Positions 34,501 to 42,499 of a stretch of 44,522 nt of DNA are shown piece by piece; the stretch's first letter is position 1; each line of letters opens with the position of its first letter. Below the pieces are notes generated by a model. The model searched no databases. It worked only from the letters and a program-made list of their open reading frames with translations, and was not told the origin of the DNA. The position numbers and the translations under genes were made by a program. The DNA comes from Magnetococcales bacterium (GTDB lineage Bacteria > Pseudomonadota > Magnetococcia > Magnetococcales > JADFYX01), in contig JADFZS010000033.1 in assembly GCA_015232405.1 (NCBI GenBank), positions 1 through 44,522 on the forward strand, given 5' to 3'.

Positions 34501-35616
34501 GTGAGAACTTTACTGAATAGACATCAACCCATCCCGTTGATAGAGATATTATTGAGCTTTGGCATTCTATTTCTAATCATATTAGTAGGCTGGCGTTTGT
34601 ATCATGAGGTCTCTGTACCTATTGAACCCCAAGTTGCAACTCAAGCAAAAGTAGTTCCCGAGAGATCTTTACGGCTACCTGTTCAAGCTACAATCAACCA
34701 TGCCACTCCTAAAAAAGAGGTTCAAATCTCAGCTAAAGAGTACAAACGGATAATTGATCTGGAGCGGCAGGTAGTTACCCTTACTGTTAATCAACAGAGC
34801 CATAAAAAACAGCTGGAACGTTTTTTAAACTTGGAGCGTGATGTAGCATCAATTGTTGCTGCCAAAGATAGCCATAAAGATAATTTAGACCGTATAGCCA
34901 ACTTGGAACGTGGAGTTGCAAATCTTGCTGCTGGTCAAACTGTGCAACGGGAAAACTCTGATAGACTGGCTGATTTGGAGCGTGGTGTTGCCACTCTATC
35001 CGCTGTGCAGAAAGAACAGAAGGGAAACAACAGCCGTTTAGCTGATTTGGAAAGAGGAGTTGCGACACTCTCAGCCAAACAGGCAATTCATTCCCAACGC
35101 TCTTCACGGTTATTGAGTCTGGAGACTGAGGTTGCAGCCCTGACTGCAAACAGTAAAATACAAAAAAATTATACCAGACAGTTAAATTCAATAAAAAAGA
35201 GAGTTTCTTCCGTAGAAAATCTTGCGCAAACCAATACCTATAGAGAGCCGATACAATATCCTGTTAAAAAACAAATCCAACACCCAGTGGATGCTAGCGA
35301 GCCAACAAGTGATTTGCCTACTGGCAAGATCTATGACCATGATGCTGTTAATAGAAAGGGCAAAGAAATTGTCAAGAGGGGATTTTTTATCCCTGCAGGA
35401 TGTTTTATCTATAACGAATATGCCAAAAAGCTTGAGAAACGTATAGCTGGTTGGGGGCTGCCAGTCTACCGGAAAAGAATTATCTCCAATAACCACTATT
35501 TCAACTGTCTTTTTGTCGGGCCAACTCTATCCAGGGCTACAGCTGAACGTAATCTGCAAATTTTACAAGATGGTTCTGTATCAAGGGCTGTGGCAGTTAT
35601 GACCTACAAAAGATAA
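34501..35616 (+). CDS. Single-pass coiled-coil protein with C-terminal SPOR domain
   Basis: 371 residues from GTG 34501, chosen because AGAGG (34486-34490) is correctly spaced for it; TTG 34492 is too close. Seen: a transmembrane helix (about 11-32, IPLIEILLSFGILFLII) with an embedded Glu15, then seven 24-residue repeats beginning LERGVA-L (about 78-235). A basic Gln/Pro linker follows, and a C-terminal SPOR-type domain (about 295-368: FIPAGCFIYNEYAKKLEKRI, YFNCLFVGPTLSRATAERNLQIL). Known: SPOR domains bind denuded peptidoglycan in the periplasm. The transmembrane segment resembles that of the ZorB-like protein at 4002-5168, and the gene is divergent from the giant ZorA-like gene. Inferred: the giant protein's MotB-like partner with a different peptidoglycan anchor. 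Confidence 0.75.
   Translation: MRTLLNRHQPIPLIEILLSFGILFLIILVGWRLYHEVSVPIEPQVATQAKVVPERSLRLPVQATINHATPKKEVQISAKEYKRIIDLERQVVTLTVNQQSHKKQLERFLNLERDVASIVAAKDSHKDNLDRIANLERGVANLAAGQTVQRENSDRLADLERGVATLSAVQKEQKGNNSRLADLERGVATLSAKQAIHSQRSSRLLSLETEVAALTANSKIQKNYTRQLNSIKKRVSSVENLAQTNTYREPIQYPVKKQIQHPVDASEPTSDLPTGKIYDHDAVNRKGKEIVKRGFFIPAGCFIYNEYAKKLEKRIAGWGLPVYRKRIISNNHYFNCLFVGPTLSRATAERNLQILQDGSVSRAVAVMTYKR
34717..35210 (+). repeat. 72-bp in-frame repeats encoding a 24-residue coiled-coil unit
   Basis: About seven units of the pattern LERGVA-L-A-Q...R-A-D recur every 24 residues in the SPOR protein. The most similar are the third to fifth. The regular spacing suggests a fixed-length periplasmic stalk. 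Confidence 0.8.
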
Positions 35617-35793
35617 TAAAACTTGGTATCTACATTACTTTTAAAAAATTTTGTTTTTTTTGAACATCACTGCAATATTTGATTATCAAAATGATCAACC
35701 ATATGGTACTTTTCACGACAGTGTAAATTGTGTGGGCGAGTTGTTTATATGCCCATCTGCACTAGATATGTATATCGAGTGAAGGATACCACA

Positions 35794-36246
35794 ATGTCTA
35801 AAACAGCCGACTATTCCCCAGAGAAAATTCAAAAATTGATGGATAAAATCAGTTTTTTTGATGAATTTTCCAAATACGAAAAAAAATTGTGTGCCACCAG
35901 TGCCAGCAGCATAAAAATATTCAAAGCTGGAGAGAAAATTATCTCAGAGGGTGAGCAAGATACCTTTTTTTATATAATTCTGTTGGGAAATGTGGAGATT
36001 TTAAAAAAAGATGTAGAGATTAACACAATGAAAGAAGGTGATTTTTTTGGTGAGATGTCTTTTCTTGCCAATACCCCAAGATCTACCACTGTTATTGCCT
36101 TAGATCGAGTGGTAACTTATCGGTTGAATCAAAAAAAGATGCAGATGTTACAAGGTTCTATTCGTGAAAAAATCAAGGATCAGTGTATAATCAAGTTGGT
36201 TGAAGGGGCCGATAGATTGACAGAAGAGATAAGGTCTCACTTGTAA
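35794..36246 (+). CDS. Cyclic-nucleotide-binding-domain protein, short paralogue
   Basis: 150 residues from ATG 35794, chosen for AAGGA about seven bases upstream and for alignment with its paralogue; the frame opens further upstream without an RBS. Seen: LMDKISFFDEFSKYEKK (about 15-31), a CNB beta-roll (FKAGEKIISEGEQDTFFYIILLGNVEIL), the cassette EGDFFGEMSFLANTPRSTTV (81-100) with Glu87 and Arg96, and a C-terminal helix (SIREKIKDQCIIKLV). No DNA-binding domain. Very similar over its whole length to the C-terminal third of the next gene product, so the pair arose by duplication. Confidence 0.85.
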   Translation: MSKTADYSPEKIQKLMDKISFFDEFSKYEKKLCATSASSIKIFKAGEKIISEGEQDTFFYIILLGNVEILKKDVEINTMKEGDFFGEMSFLANTPRSTTVIALDRVVTYRLNQKKMQMLQGSIREKIKDQCIIKLVEGADRLTEEIRSHL

Positions 36247-36269
36247 ATGTTTAAAGGCATCTGGTAAAT

Positions 36270-37712
36270 ATGGAAATGGGCAATACTGTAAAGCCAGAGT
36301 ATCATAACCTGCTAATGGTAGTGGATGCTGACTCCCCAATGGTTGCAACAGTGTTGCAAAGGACGTTGCAGCAGGTAAAAAACAGTCCAAAAGCATCTGT
36401 AACTGCTGCTGCGCTGCCAGCTGAAGATGGTGACCCCAAGTCCCATTTGTCCCAGGCTAAAAACGCTTTTAAAGATATAGGTATTAACTATAAAGGCTAT
36501 CTTCTTAAAAATAGTGCCAGACAGCTGTTTGCCCTCATAAGAGAGAAACAGTATGATTTAATAGTACTGGGTATTGGCAGTGATGATGAAGAAAAGGCCG
36601 TAGCACAGTCAGCAATATTAATTACACTGCTTGGTAAAGTAACCTGTGACCTGTTGATCATCCGCCCTGATCAAATTCCCGAATTTATCCCTCCCCATTT
36701 TCAATCTGAAAAATCAACCAAAGGCTCCTCCACACCCAAAGACGAGAAAAAAGCTGCTGTAAAAACTGTTAAAAAAGACAAAGAGACACGTGGCTTGCCT
36801 GGGGAAAGTGAAGAGGAAGATGAAGGGGTAATCACAGAGGGTGGTAAAAAGAGAGGTAAACTTCCAAATACCGAATATGAAAGAGGTGGTGGGGCTGTAC
36901 CCAATGAAGATGGTTCCAGAGGTGGTATTATCCAGGATGATGATAGCAATAGAAGAGGTAGGGTAGTAGACCAAGATGAGGAGTTAAAACGAGGTAGTAA
37001 GATTCCAGAGGATGAAGGGGATGGATCAAGGAGAGGATCTGTTCCCAAAGATAAACAAGAGATAGCTCGCAGGGGGAGGATTCCTGAAGAGATTAATGAA
37101 GAGAGGCGACGCAGGGGATTGATACCCAATAATGAAGATGTTGCCCATCGCCGTAGGGGTAGGATTCCCGGTGAAGATAGCAACGATGTACACAGAAGAG
37201 GAAAGATACCCACAGGGTCCCAGGGAGACGAGGTTCATGGTTCAGGAGCTGTTTTAAGCAGCGAAGATGAAGGTGGATATTCATCAGATGAAATTCATCA
37301 TATGATGGATGGTATTAGTTTCTTTCGTAATTTTTCCAACTATGAAAAGAAAAGATGCGCCAATGCCGAAAGAAGCATAATAATTTTTGACCCCGACGAA
37401 GAGATTATTAGAGAGGGCGGTCGGGACACTTTTTTCTATATCATCCTTTCAGGTACAGTAAATATATTGAAAGATGGTCTGCAGATCAACACCATGAAGG
37501 AGGGTGACTTTTTTGGTGAGATGGCTTTTCTTACCAATACAGAGAGGAGCACATCGGTGGTTGCTGACCAAAAAGTGATTGCCTACCGATTAGATAGAAT
37601 TAAAATGAAAAGGATGCAAAGCTCAATTAGGGAAAAAATTAAAGATCAATGTATCGAAAAACTGGTTGGCCGAATGGATAGATTAACAGATTGGCTATTG
37701 GAGTTGGTGTAA
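36270..37712 (+). CDS. UspA-like domain, charged RRGxIP repeat region and CNB domain
   Basis: 480 residues. Seen: an N-terminal alpha/beta domain (about 10-140) resembling universal stress proteins (NLLMVVDADSPMV, LIVLGIGSD, CDLLIIRP), though the G-2x-G-9x-G ATP loop is not intact. A low-complexity region (about 172-330) repeats short basic-acidic units such as RRGSVP, RRGRIP, RRGLIP and RRGKIP separated by Glu/Asp runs. A CNB domain (about 340-470) carries EGDFFGEMAFLTNTERSTSV with the conserved Glu and Arg. Inferred: a cytoplasmic scaffold or filament-binding protein gated by a cyclic nucleotide. The start could equally be ATG 36276. It follows its short paralogue by 23 bases. Not a transcription factor. 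Confidence 0.78.
   Translation: MEMGNTVKPEYHNLLMVVDADSPMVATVLQRTLQQVKNSPKASVTAAALPAEDGDPKSHLSQAKNAFKDIGINYKGYLLKNSARQLFALIREKQYDLIVLGIGSDDEEKAVAQSAILITLLGKVTCDLLIIRPDQIPEFIPPHFQSEKSTKGSSTPKDEKKAAVKTVKKDKETRGLPGESEEEDEGVITEGGKKRGKLPNTEYERGGGAVPNEDGSRGGIIQDDDSNRRGRVVDQDEELKRGSKIPEDEGDGSRRGSVPKDKQEIARRGRIPEEINEERRRRGLIPNNEDVAHRRRGRIPGEDSNDVHRRGKIPTGSQGDEVHGSGAVLSSEDEGGYSSDEIHHMMDGISFFRNFSNYEKKRCANAERSIIIFDPDEEIIREGGRDTFFYIILSGTVNILKDGLQINTMKEGDFFGEMAFLTNTERSTSVVADQKVIAYRLDRIKMKRMQSSIREKIKDQCIEKLVGRMDRLTDWLLELV
36786..37250 (+). repeat. Degenerate RRGx(I/V)P-encoding repeat
   Basis: About eleven units of roughly 12-16 residues, each with a basic R/K-R-G core, an I/V/L-P pair and an acidic spacer. 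They are degenerate at DNA level, so older than the repeats in the giant gene. Confidence 0.75.
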
Positions 37713-37743
37713 CTAGCTGGATTTTTTTATTAACTATCAAGGT

Positions 37744-37773
37744 CTGTATAAGCAAGGAACCTTGCTTATACAG
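37744..37773. terminator. Perfect 14-bp inverted repeat between convergent genes
   Basis: Arms CTGTATAAGCAAGG (37744-37757) and CCTTGCTTATACAG (37760-37773) with a two-base AA centre. It lies between the convergent CNB gene and the PilZ-protein gene. Probably a bidirectional terminator, although neither side has a clean T-run directly after the stem. A protein-binding palindrome is the alternative. Confidence 0.6.
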
Positions 37774-37816
37774 ATAATGCTGTGATTTTTAACAGGTTTT
37801 AACTGCCGAATCTAGG

Positions 37817-40800
37817 TTAAATAATAAACGTTCTAACCAGCTTGCTAAAGTCGCTTTCAAGATCTTGGTTTATGGTCACAATGATCATATTTCCAGAAAC
37901 CCTCACTACCCGGCATGGAAACTCTTTGCCGCTCTTCTCGTTTTCAAATTTAAACAGAGCCTGGGAATCCGAAGGTATATCTGTTGGGTGTTTATCGGAT
38001 TTTATACACAGGCCGTTAACACTGACATCTGCTATTTCACCACGAATTTCGTGGTTACCGACAATTGTTGTCAAGGCGATGGGGCTTGTGAGATGCACCC
38101 GTTCATTGCTTCGTCTGGAGTTTGGTGCAGGTTGTTGACAAAACTCTGGTTGCTCCTTCCGAAAGAGCTGTTGTTCCGCTCTTTTTTCAGCTTTTTGCTC
38201 TTCAGTTAGATTGGAATCATTTTCTAAACGCCTGTCGGCAAAAAATGGTTGGGAAATCTGCTCATATATAGTTTTTAGCTTTTCTAATAGAGCCTCTGCA
38301 CGCCCTTGTAACTGTTCTAGTTTGTTCTTCTCTTCATCAGCAGAGTTTTGCTCACTATTTAGCTGCTCCACTGAGTAGCTTATATCTTCCACATCTATCC
38401 AAGCTTTATCAATAAACTGCTTGTTTTGCTTCATAACAGCAAGACCCTTTTGGGGAGGGATGGGCAGTTTTAGCATGTCCCACTCCTTCAAAGAGATCTT
38501 CTCTAACATTTCTTTTATTGATAGACAAATCTGTTTGGTCTGAGATTGGGAAGGAGCGGTAGACAGCTTTCCTGTAATGGTCTGTTCCGGCTCCTTACCT
38601 GCAAACTGTGGGCTAACCTGGGCTAGGGCTGCAGATAGCCCAATACCGTCTCGTCGATCTTCCAGATAATCTAGAGAACCTTTTAAAAAGTTATGTAACT
38701 TGAACACCTGATTATCAAGTTTTCTAAAAAGCTCTACATTGTATGGTTCAGACAGGGATGGATCTTTTAATAACTGGGTTATTTTGCTTTTTATTGTCTT
38801 TAACTGCATAGGAATAGAGCGGAAAAACAGTCTGTTATCATCCAAAAAGTTGACCTTCTTCTGGTCCTCTTCCGATCTTGTTTGATCGTGGATCTGCTGA
38901 TGCTGGTCAGATTCTAGTATTTGGTTGACTATATTGGCACAATTATCCACTTGAGTTAACACTTTTACCGACAGTTTATCTATAAATGTCAGGGTAAAAA
39001 TTATTGCGTTGAGCCTTTTGTGGGTTTGGGCCATTGTATTTTCAAGACGTTTAATCTCATCAAGCAGGGTAAACTCTACACTCTCCTTATTGCAGAAGAA
39101 AAAGTTGATAATTGGGTTGGTTTCAGTCTGTTTAATATCGTAGTTAACGCTGACTTTTGAGGTGTCATTTTCGTTGTCAGCAGCATTTTCATCCCAGAGT
39201 TGTAACATGAACTTTTCACACGATACTATTTGTGCCGTTAGATTTTTTACCCCTAGAGACTCTTCAATCAAAGGTCGATTATGGAGACGGTTTAATATTG
39301 TGTTAATAGGGCTTAAATAATCACGTCTGATTTTTGTCAGGGTAAAGACAATGGGGTTCTGCTCTTCCACCAAGGTTTTTACCAGAGCATAGGTTCGGCT
39401 TAAGTGTGACTCTACTTTATCAATGACTGTTTCTAATGCTGCAACCTCCATCTCACGGCTAAGAAAAACTGCCCTGGCCTCATCCACACCTGAAGAGTCC
39501 AGAATATTAGCTAGAGTGTTTTTTTGCAGATGAAAGCCACGGAAAATAGAGAGGCCCAACACTTCGGTAAGAACCCCCTTTAAATGCTGATACTGTTTTT
39601 GGGTTGCTGTAATTTCAAGGGCAGCATCAAGAGCCTTCATATTTGGTATCTGGCTCAATACCGTATCAAGGGGGTCAAGAATCTCCTGTTGAATAACAGG
39701 AAATCTCTTTTGCACCAGCCAGTTCTCCAAATCTGGGGTAAATTGCGAAAGATAGTTGATGTCCGCACTGGATTGTACCTGGGCTTTAGCTACAGATTTA
39801 ATCCAGCTTATACGGGTTAAGGGGCTAGCAGGAACGGGATCTATCAAACCTTTATTGAAGACCTTATGAAAAAAATCCTTGATATTTCTCAGCACAACCC
39901 CAACAAAAGAGTTCATCAAGCCTGACTTATTCTGATTTATCTGGGCGTTTTCAATTTTTGGTTCACGGTATACCAAGGTATCAGTAGGGGATGAACCTGG
40001 TATATAGGTGTTAAGAGCCGCAAAAAAGTCACTCTCATCTTGGTCAGAAGCTTTGGCAACAGATTTGAAAATAAGGTCAAAGTTATCTCTGCCGGGTACA
40101 AAATCAGGTGATAAACCTTTGAAAATCTTGTCAATCAACCTTGGAGCATACCTCTCTCTTTCTTGAATAAGAGTTCGTACCACAGTCTGTCGAGCGTTGT
40201 ACTCTCCCACATGGATCATTCTGGTATTAACAAATAGATCTTGAAACCAAAAGCTAAATCGTTCAACAAAATTTCTTGTGGAGGAGTCCTTAACCCGAGA
40301 GTCCATATCTTCTAAAAAATGGTTATAACCATTTCTAAAGACAAGGTTTCTTGGGCAGGTTAATTTAGGGAGTAGGGGCTGTACATCCGGCTTTACAAAA
40401 AACGATCGCAGGTTTGTAACATATTTCTCTTCCCAATCGACAAACCTTTTCATGTTCTCTTTTAAAAAATGTCTATCTTTTCGTCCCCAACGAGCAACCA
40501 TTGCGCTATAGAGAATAGGGTCTGACATATCCATGAATATAGCGACAAAGAGGATCAAAAATAGAATACCACCACCAATAATTGAGCCGTGTCTATCAAG
40601 GAGAAGATCTTTTAGCTCTGCTAAACCACGACGTTTGGCCTTTGGAATCTCTCCCTGTTTTAGTTGATCGATAGCTTCAACCTTGGGAATATCAATGTTT
40701 ACATCAATGATATATTCATTGTTTGCAGGAGTTCCTATTTTGTCGATTTTTCTTAAAAGTTCAATATAGTTTTTAGCTAGTTCATTGATCTCTTTAGCCG

Positions 40801-42298
40801 TCTCAGCAAACCTCTCTTTATTTGCCTCAAGGTGTTTAACAACATTTTGCACACTGTCATTTATATGATAAGCCTCAAGATTAAACAGGGTGGTGAGTTT
40901 TTTTAGGGAGTAGGAGTCCAATACCATTTTACTGCCAAGATCTGCCATACCTTCATGGACAGATGTTTGGCACTGGTCTAAGTGGTTGTTATATTTTGTT
41001 TGTATAGCAGCTATTTTGTCTGCCAAAGATGTGGAAAGATCCAGGTTGGAGCGGTGGAGTATTATATCAATCTTCTGGACAAACCAAGTATTTTTATAAG
41101 AGTGGGCAACATCATTTGTACCAAGTTTAAAACCACCATGTATTATATAGTATTTCGCCCAATATCGCGGCCCTTTGCTGGCAATGCCGCTAGATGCAGC
41201 ACCAGACATCTCATCTTCAGGAACCATCTCAAATTTTTTGAGTGCCAAATCAGCTTTTTTAGCTAGAGCTGCCTTTAAATCGTTAAGAGAGTCGGGATTG
41301 TCAGGGTCGAGGTTTTCAGGGTCACCAAGTGCGCTATCAACCTGTTTTTCAATTTTTTTCCACTGATAGGATAGGTCTTGGGTTTTGGACATCAACAACA
41401 CGATACCATCGTAGTTGGTCCATATTGATATCATGGTTAAAAAACATGATATAAAGACCCAGCGTGGGTAGAGCTTAAAGGCGTTCCAAAACCCTTTAAA
41501 CACCGCCCCTGTTTCAGCCATTCCTTGAAACAGACGGCTCTTAAAGTCCAGAATTACCGATGATAAAACCAGACCAATAAATAGTGATAGTGCTGTCCTG
41601 GCCTCTTCATGCTCACTACCCAATAGACCATCACCAAACATCTCTACAAAAGCAGGAAGTTGTACAAGGTCAACAACACCTTTGGCAGTTGTTAGTGTGG
41701 AGCCAACAAAAAGCAATAGGCCAAAGCCAATTTTGCCAACAGATGCCACTTTGGCAAGTGTTTCGTTTAGTTTTTGTTTTAAAGGCATTAACGCACCACC
41801 TCTACCCCAAATATGGGCAAGAGAGCGGGAGGTGGTAATGGCGCGAGGCATGTCTACATCAACATCTTTCTGTTCAGCTACAAAGGCTTGGCGCATAGCT
41901 TTCATGCTGATTTGGTAGATCAAGGCGGTTAGTTCAAAAAAAGGATTTTCCTCAAGCATGGCCTCACTACCTTGGGCCAGACCGTTACGAAACTCCTTTA
42001 ATTTTTGTGTAATCGGGGTGTGAGAGCTGCTCCCAAGCTTCTGTTCTTCGTCAAGCAGAGCCTCTCTTAAGCGGTTGACCTTCTCTTCAAATAGGCGCAT
42101 TTGGGTTTTGTCGGCGTAATCAGCCAAACTTTTATGGGTTGACTGGCCACTTTCAGAAGAGTAGTCAACACCCTGAATTAAGGCAGGAAAGACAGATATC
42201 GGACTACCAACAGCCATATCTTTGCCAAAACACTGATCCACTGTTTTGCCATAGTGGATAAAGAATGGGTTGTCTCTAAAAGTTGTTGATGTAACCAC
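37817..42298 (-). CDS. Large multi-pass/coiled-coil protein with C-terminal PilZ domain
   Basis: 1493 residues, GTG start with AAGGG nine bases upstream. Seen: hydrophobic segments at about 187-206, 236-252 and 279-296, another at about 570-590 (IIGGGILFLILFVAIFMDM), a 270-residue predicted helical region between them, and a long helical/charged region to about 1390. The final 99 residues form a PilZ domain: RSNER (RxxxR, about 1396-1400) and DVSVNG (D/N-x-S-x-x-G, about 1424-1429), the two c-di-GMP-binding signatures. I do not recognise the rest; I see no stator-type motif. Inferred: a membrane platform that responds to c-di-GMP, working with the nearby envelope complex. It is downstream of, and on the same strand as, the second linker gene. 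Confidence 0.75.
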   Translation of the reverse strand: MVTSTTFRDNPFFIHYGKTVDQCFGKDMAVGSPISVFPALIQGVDYSSESGQSTHKSLADYADKTQMRLFEEKVNRLREALLDEEQKLGSSSHTPITQKLKEFRNGLAQGSEAMLEENPFFELTALIYQISMKAMRQAFVAEQKDVDVDMPRAITTSRSLAHIWGRGGALMPLKQKLNETLAKVASVGKIGFGLLLFVGSTLTTAKGVVDLVQLPAFVEMFGDGLLGSEHEEARTALSLFIGLVLSSVILDFKSRLFQGMAETGAVFKGFWNAFKLYPRWVFISCFLTMISIWTNYDGIVLLMSKTQDLSYQWKKIEKQVDSALGDPENLDPDNPDSLNDLKAALAKKADLALKKFEMVPEDEMSGAASSGIASKGPRYWAKYYIIHGGFKLGTNDVAHSYKNTWFVQKIDIILHRSNLDLSTSLADKIAAIQTKYNNHLDQCQTSVHEGMADLGSKMVLDSYSLKKLTTLFNLEAYHINDSVQNVVKHLEANKERFAETAKEINELAKNYIELLRKIDKIGTPANNEYIIDVNIDIPKVEAIDQLKQGEIPKAKRRGLAELKDLLLDRHGSIIGGGILFLILFVAIFMDMSDPILYSAMVARWGRKDRHFLKENMKRFVDWEEKYVTNLRSFFVKPDVQPLLPKLTCPRNLVFRNGYNHFLEDMDSRVKDSSTRNFVERFSFWFQDLFVNTRMIHVGEYNARQTVVRTLIQERERYAPRLIDKIFKGLSPDFVPGRDNFDLIFKSVAKASDQDESDFFAALNTYIPGSSPTDTLVYREPKIENAQINQNKSGLMNSFVGVVLRNIKDFFHKVFNKGLIDPVPASPLTRISWIKSVAKAQVQSSADINYLSQFTPDLENWLVQKRFPVIQQEILDPLDTVLSQIPNMKALDAALEITATQKQYQHLKGVLTEVLGLSIFRGFHLQKNTLANILDSSGVDEARAVFLSREMEVAALETVIDKVESHLSRTYALVKTLVEEQNPIVFTLTKIRRDYLSPINTILNRLHNRPLIEESLGVKNLTAQIVSCEKFMLQLWDENAADNENDTSKVSVNYDIKQTETNPIINFFFCNKESVEFTLLDEIKRLENTMAQTHKRLNAIIFTLTFIDKLSVKVLTQVDNCANIVNQILESDQHQQIHDQTRSEEDQKKVNFLDDNRLFFRSIPMQLKTIKSKITQLLKDPSLSEPYNVELFRKLDNQVFKLHNFLKGSLDYLEDRRDGIGLSAALAQVSPQFAGKEPEQTITGKLSTAPSQSQTKQICLSIKEMLEKISLKEWDMLKLPIPPQKGLAVMKQNKQFIDKAWIDVEDISYSVEQLNSEQNSADEEKNKLEQLQGRAEALLEKLKTIYEQISQPFFADRRLENDSNLTEEQKAEKRAEQQLFRKEQPEFCQQPAPNSRRSNERVHLTSPIALTTIVGNHEIRGEIADVSVNGLCIKSDKHPTDIPSDSQALFKFENEKSGKEFPCRVVRVSGNMIIVTINQDLESDFSKLVRTFII

Positions 42299-42499
42299 GA
42301 TTAAATACCCTTTTAAAAATTCAGTGCTTGTTCTTCTTTATCTAGGATATTTCAAAATAAACAAACATTATTCTTTAAATTTGAGCGACAAATTACATTT
42401 TATGAAGAGATCTTAATAGCTAAGTATAATAATCTCTAATATAAATACCTTTGTGATCAAAGTGTTAAAAAATAATAATCAATAAAATATCAGGGCTTT
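42299..42499 (-). promoter_or_regulatory. AT-rich gap before the PilZ-protein gene
   Basis: About 200 AT-rich bases between two same-strand genes. AAAAGGG near 42304-42310 is the RBS of the GTG-started gene. I see no clear terminator, so an internal promoter or read-through are both possible. Confidence 0.3.

Noticed and set aside
34046..36246. CRP/FNR-type transcription factors
   Set aside because: The CNB domains lack any helix-turn-helix; the proteins end soon after the cNMP-binding fold or carry other domains N-terminally.
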